A program made the translations under genes and the position numbers. This document shows, one piece after another, positions 7,047 to 9,340 of a stretch of 9,340 nt of DNA. This stretch comes from Maricaulis sp. (GTDB lineage: Bacteria > Pseudomonadota > Alphaproteobacteria > Caulobacterales > Maricaulaceae), in contig NZLV01000118.1 in the NCBI GenBank assembly GCA_002694345.1, forward strand, positions 1 to 9,340, in the 5' to 3' direction. Within the stretch, counting starts at the first letter, position 1; each line of letters opens with the position of its first letter. The notes under the pieces are model-generated. The model was not told the origin of the DNA. It saw only the letters and a list, made by a program, of their open reading frames with translations, and searched no databases.

Positions 7047-7232
7047 ATGTCCGTAAAGCGTTCAATTTTCGTCCTCGCCGCCCTGTTGGGTGCGGCCAGC
7101 CTGTCCGGTTGCGTGATCTATGAGGGGACGGATGCGGTCTGCCCGCATGGCGATCCGAATTCGCCCAACTGGCCCTATTGCGGCAGCGCCCCGCCGGGCG
7201 GCTCGCAGCCAGCCGACGGTTTCCCGAACTAG
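7047..7232 (+). CDS. Small lipoprotein, 61 residues, unknown function
   Basis: The predicted product has a short basic start (MSVKR), a hydrophobic segment (SIFVLAALLGAAS) and a clear lipobox LSGC ending at Cys22, so it should be processed by signal peptidase II to a 40-residue lipidated peptide. The mature part is Gly/Pro/Asn-rich, with two further cysteines (Cys32 and Cys45) that could form a disulfide: VIYEGTDAVCPHGDPNSPN, then WPYCGSAPPGG. It has Asp rather than Lys/Arg after the lipobox region only at residue 29, so the +2 position (Val) does not signal inner-membrane retention by the E. coli rule. I chose the ATG at 7047 because AAGAGGGG lies seven bases upstream and the signal peptide starts there. 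In-frame ATGs at 6954, 7023 and 7026 would give an atypical N-terminal extension. The gene is convergent with the antiporter and overlaps it by four bases. Confidence 0.8.
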   Translation: MSVKRSIFVLAALLGAASLSGCVIYEGTDAVCPHGDPNSPNWPYCGSAPPGGSQPADGFPN

Positions 7233-9103
7233 TCTTCGACGTCTGCCTCTGGCGCGTCCGCACGGGCCGCCTCGGGCGGCGCAAACCGCACCAGGACCGT
7301 GCCAGCCGCCGAAGGTGGCTCGCGCCCCGGGCCCAGCAGGGTGATCTTGCCATTGGCGTGGCGCGCGAGCACCAGATCCGGAGCCTCGCCCACATCGGCG
7401 AGATAGTCCTGCAGCGTGTAGGTGTCGGTCAGCCGCGTTGTGCGGAAGCCCCAACCATTCCACCAGTCCCGCGTCAGGCTGTCATAGCCGCGGCCCCGAC
7501 GGATCAGCGTGCGGCCACGCGCGGTATAGGCGATCGCCCGCGGGTCCTCATCGCCCTTCTCCACGCCCGCCTCGCTGTCCAGTCCGGAGACCTGGTAGAC
7601 CCGCGACCGTCCCATTTCCGGCGCGTAGTCGATACAGACCAGGGCGTTATAGGCATCGTTGGGCGATACGGCGAGCAGGGCTCCGAACCGGGAGGGCTCC
7701 ACCCGCCAATCGGCCACTTCCGACAGCACTTCGCCATAGTAGATTTCATGTCCGCTGAGCCGGGCTTCGCGCAGACGGCGCCAGCTGGTGTCGGCGATGG
7801 TGAGGGGAATCTCGGCCTTCTTCAGGGCATCCGCCAGACCCAGGCTCCAGGGATTGGCACCCACGATCAAGAGCCGCTCCGGTCCACTGCGCGACAGGCC
7901 CAGCGCCCTTGCCAGCGGTGCCACGGAGAAGCCACAGCCCACGACACTCACAAAGATGGTCGCAAAAACGAGCGGCGCCAGGATGAGCGCATCCTCCCGC
8001 CCCACTTCCACAAGGGAGACCGCCAGATGGCCGGCCGCCGCAGCGGCCACCACGCCGCGCGGTCCGATCAGACCGACAAAGGCTGTCTCCTTGGCGTTCA
8101 GGCCCGACCCCACCGTGGCCAGCAAGACCGATAGCGGCCGCACCACCAGCATGAAGACCGCGATGAAGGCCAGTTGCGGCCAACCCAGGGCGGCCAGGTC
8201 GGACGGGGTGAGGTCCGCGGCGAGGACCACGAAAACACTCGCAACCAGAAGCGAGGCTATGCCTTCCTTGAAGCGGCGCATTTCCTCGATCGAGGCCAGC
8301 CGGGAATTGGCAACAACCAGTCCAAACACCGTCACGGCAACCAGGCCGGTTTCACTGGCCAGCGCATCCGCTGCCGAGAAACACACCATGACCGAGGCCA
8401 GAACGAGCGGGGATTTCATGGGTTCCGGCACCAGGCCCCGGCGGAAGGCCTGGGACAGGCCGTAGCCGAAGGCAAAACCCAGCACCGCACCGATCACGGC
8501 GCCCATTGTCAGGGCCCCGGCAGCCCCCAGCCAGTCCTGGCCCAGAGCGGTCTGGCGGGTGGCCTCGAACACAAAGACCGCGGCCAAGGCGCCGATCGGG
8601 TCGTTGACGATGCCCTCCCATTTGAGCACCGAGGCGATCCGGCCCGGTAATTTGGCCTGGCGCAGCAGCGGCAGGACCACGGTCGGTCCGGTTGTGGTCA
8701 GCAGCGCCCCGATCATCGCTGCCAGATCCCAGGCCAGGCCAGCGACATAGTGCAGAGCCAGCGTCGCCCCGGCCCAGCCAAGCGGGAAGCCGAGAAACAC
8801 GATGCGCCGCACCGGGCCGGATGCGTCCCGCAACTCCCGGAAATTCAGCGTGATCCCGCCCTCGAACAGGATCACGGCAACGGCCAGCGCGATCATCGGC
8901 CGCAAATACCCGCCCCAGGCCTCGGTCGGGGAGAGGAGCGGACTGCCAGTCACCAGGGCGACGCCGGGACCGAGGATGAGGCCGGCTCCCATCATCAGAA
9001 CGATGGAGGGCCAGCGCAGGCGCCAAGCCAACCATTGAGCAGCGATACCTGAACCGGCGATGAGCGCGATGGTCAGGGTAAGGTCAGGCGGGACAGTGAT
9101 CAT
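7229..9103 (-). CDS. CPA1/NhaP-type cation:proton antiporter with C-terminal TrkA-like domain
   Basis: The predicted 624-residue inner-membrane protein exchanges Na+ or K+ for H+ and so helps control cytoplasmic pH and ion balance. Residues about 8-400 form a dozen or so membrane segments. Family landmarks are FEGGITLNFREL (80-91), the unwound-helix region TTTGPTVVLPLLRQAKLPG (136-154), the ion-site motif KWEGIVNDPIGA (161-172, with Asn167-Asp168) and GLIGPRGVVAAAAAGHL (344-360, with the conserved Arg). Residues about 408-530 form a cytoplasmic TrkA-N/RCK-like domain: RLLIVGANPWSLGLADAL, then ITIAD-type strand end at Asp438. A second, TrkA-C-like part follows (about 550-610). I chose ATG 9103 because MITVPPDLTLTIALI begins just before the first helix. 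Extension to a GTG at 9184 would add 27 polar, basic residues and overlap the divergent gene. No good ribosome binding site precedes 9103, so the start is not settled. The transported ion cannot be read from sequence. Confidence 0.92.
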   Translation of the reverse strand: MITVPPDLTLTIALIAGSGIAAQWLAWRLRWPSIVLMMGAGLILGPGVALVTGSPLLSPTEAWGGYLRPMIALAVAVILFEGGITLNFRELRDASGPVRRIVFLGFPLGWAGATLALHYVAGLAWDLAAMIGALLTTTGPTVVLPLLRQAKLPGRIASVLKWEGIVNDPIGALAAVFVFEATRQTALGQDWLGAAGALTMGAVIGAVLGFAFGYGLSQAFRRGLVPEPMKSPLVLASVMVCFSAADALASETGLVAVTVFGLVVANSRLASIEEMRRFKEGIASLLVASVFVVLAADLTPSDLAALGWPQLAFIAVFMLVVRPLSVLLATVGSGLNAKETAFVGLIGPRGVVAAAAAGHLAVSLVEVGREDALILAPLVFATIFVSVVGCGFSVAPLARALGLSRSGPERLLIVGANPWSLGLADALKKAEIPLTIADTSWRRLREARLSGHEIYYGEVLSEVADWRVEPSRFGALLAVSPNDAYNALVCIDYAPEMGRSRVYQVSGLDSEAGVEKGDEDPRAIAYTARGRTLIRRGRGYDSLTRDWWNGWGFRTTRLTDTYTLQDYLADVGEAPDLVLARHANGKITLLGPGREPPSAAGTVLVRFAPPEAARADAPEADVED

Positions 9104-9174
9104 GGGGCGTGTTGTTAGCGTGTTTCGAACGGTCCGTCGCCACCGGGTGACGATAAAGAGCTGGGGAGGCTGAG
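9104..9174. promoter_or_regulatory. Divergent regulatory region with an inverted repeat and a direct repeat
   Basis: This is the 71-base gap between the antiporter start (-) and the next gene (+). It contains an inverted repeat, CGTCGCC (9135-9141) and GGTGACG (9146-9152), pairing at seven positions with one G-T. It also has a direct repeat GCGTGTT at 9107-9113 and 9118-9124, offset by 11 bases (about one helical turn). Either could be an operator. No clear -35/-10 pair was assigned. Confidence 0.35.
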
Positions 9175-9340
9175 ATGACCGCACTACCGCAAGACGTTCA
9201 ACTGGCTTTGGTTTCTTTCCTGGTCGCCCTGTTTGTGGGCGGTCCGGTCGCCCTGATCGGGGCTTCCAATGTCGCCGGCCTGGCCCAACTGGCCGGCGGG
9301 TTTTTCCTGCGCCGCCGCCTCATGTCAGGCCTGGCCTTCA
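9175..9340 (+). CDS. Membrane protein of unknown function, 3' end outside the window
   Basis: Fifty-five codons are visible before the window ends, with no stop. The ATG at 9175 has a strong ribosome binding site, GGGGAGG, at 9163-9169. The product begins MTALPQDVQLALVSFLVALF. A hydrophobic segment of about 20-25 residues (roughly 8-31) includes the small-residue stretch GGPVALIGASNVAG, and a basic cluster FFLRRRL follows at about 44-50. This suggests at least one membrane helix with the Arg cluster on the cytoplasmic side. I do not recognise the family from this fragment. It is divergent from the antiporter gene and may share regulatory DNA with it. Confidence 0.7.
   Translation, partial: MTALPQDVQLALVSFLVALFVGGPVALIGASNVAGLAQLAGGFFLRRRLMSGLAF

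Noticed and set aside
6908..7123. 71-codon open frame in the PBP1A-lipoprotein intergenic region
   Set aside because: It has no ribosome binding site or protein-like features and overlaps the lipoprotein in another frame.

Overview
The window is about 9.3 kb of GC-rich bacterial DNA. I estimate GC in the low to mid 60s percent by eye. It looks chromosomal and alphaproteobacterial. The gene style (large TonB-dependent receptor with cysteine-paired loops, family-51 bifunctional penicillin-binding protein, NhaP-type antiporter with a TrkA-like tail) is what one sees in marine Caulobacterales or Maricaulales/Hyphomonadaceae-like organisms. That placement is an inference from protein style only. 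I saw no tRNA, rRNA, CRISPR array, insertion sequence or complete prophage.

Layout. (1) Bases 1 to about 120 are clearly AT-richer (about 42% GC by count) and read open in a different frame from the gene that follows. They look like a foreign or chimeric fragment joined to a receptor gene. (2) About 120-2180 (+): a TonB-dependent outer-membrane receptor lacking its N-terminus, closed by a strong hairpin at 2203-2234. (3) 2262-3050 (+): a small sulfotransferase-fold protein with its own ribosome binding site. (4) 3073-3108: a GC-rich hairpin between two convergent genes. (5) 3128-4738 (-): a large acidic exported protein of unknown function. (6) 4839-6854 (-): a class A (PBP1A-type) peptidoglycan synthase, 100 bp upstream of the exported protein and on the same strand. 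(7) 7047-7232 (+): a 61-residue lipoprotein whose ribosome binding site sits in a predicted hairpin. (8) 7229-9103 (-): a CPA1/NhaP-type cation:proton antiporter with a cytoplasmic nucleotide-binding-like tail. Its stop codon overlaps that of the lipoprotein in the palindrome CTAG. (9) 9175 to the end (+): the start of a small membrane protein, divergent from the antiporter.

How the genes relate. All the well-supported genes concern the cell envelope: outer-membrane uptake, peptidoglycan synthesis, an envelope lipoprotein and ion homeostasis. The arrangement is nevertheless four or five separate transcription units in alternating orientation, not one pathway operon. The two plausible functional pairings are receptor with sulfotransferase (same strand, but separated by a hairpin) and PBP1A with the unknown exported protein (same strand, 100 bp apart, no clear terminator). 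I found no convincing new multi-gene system. The items most worth a second look are the compositional and frame junction at the left end, the receptor-adjacent sulfotransferase with a substituted PAPS-binding position, the unknown exported protein beside PBP1A, and the hairpin over the lipoprotein ribosome binding site.
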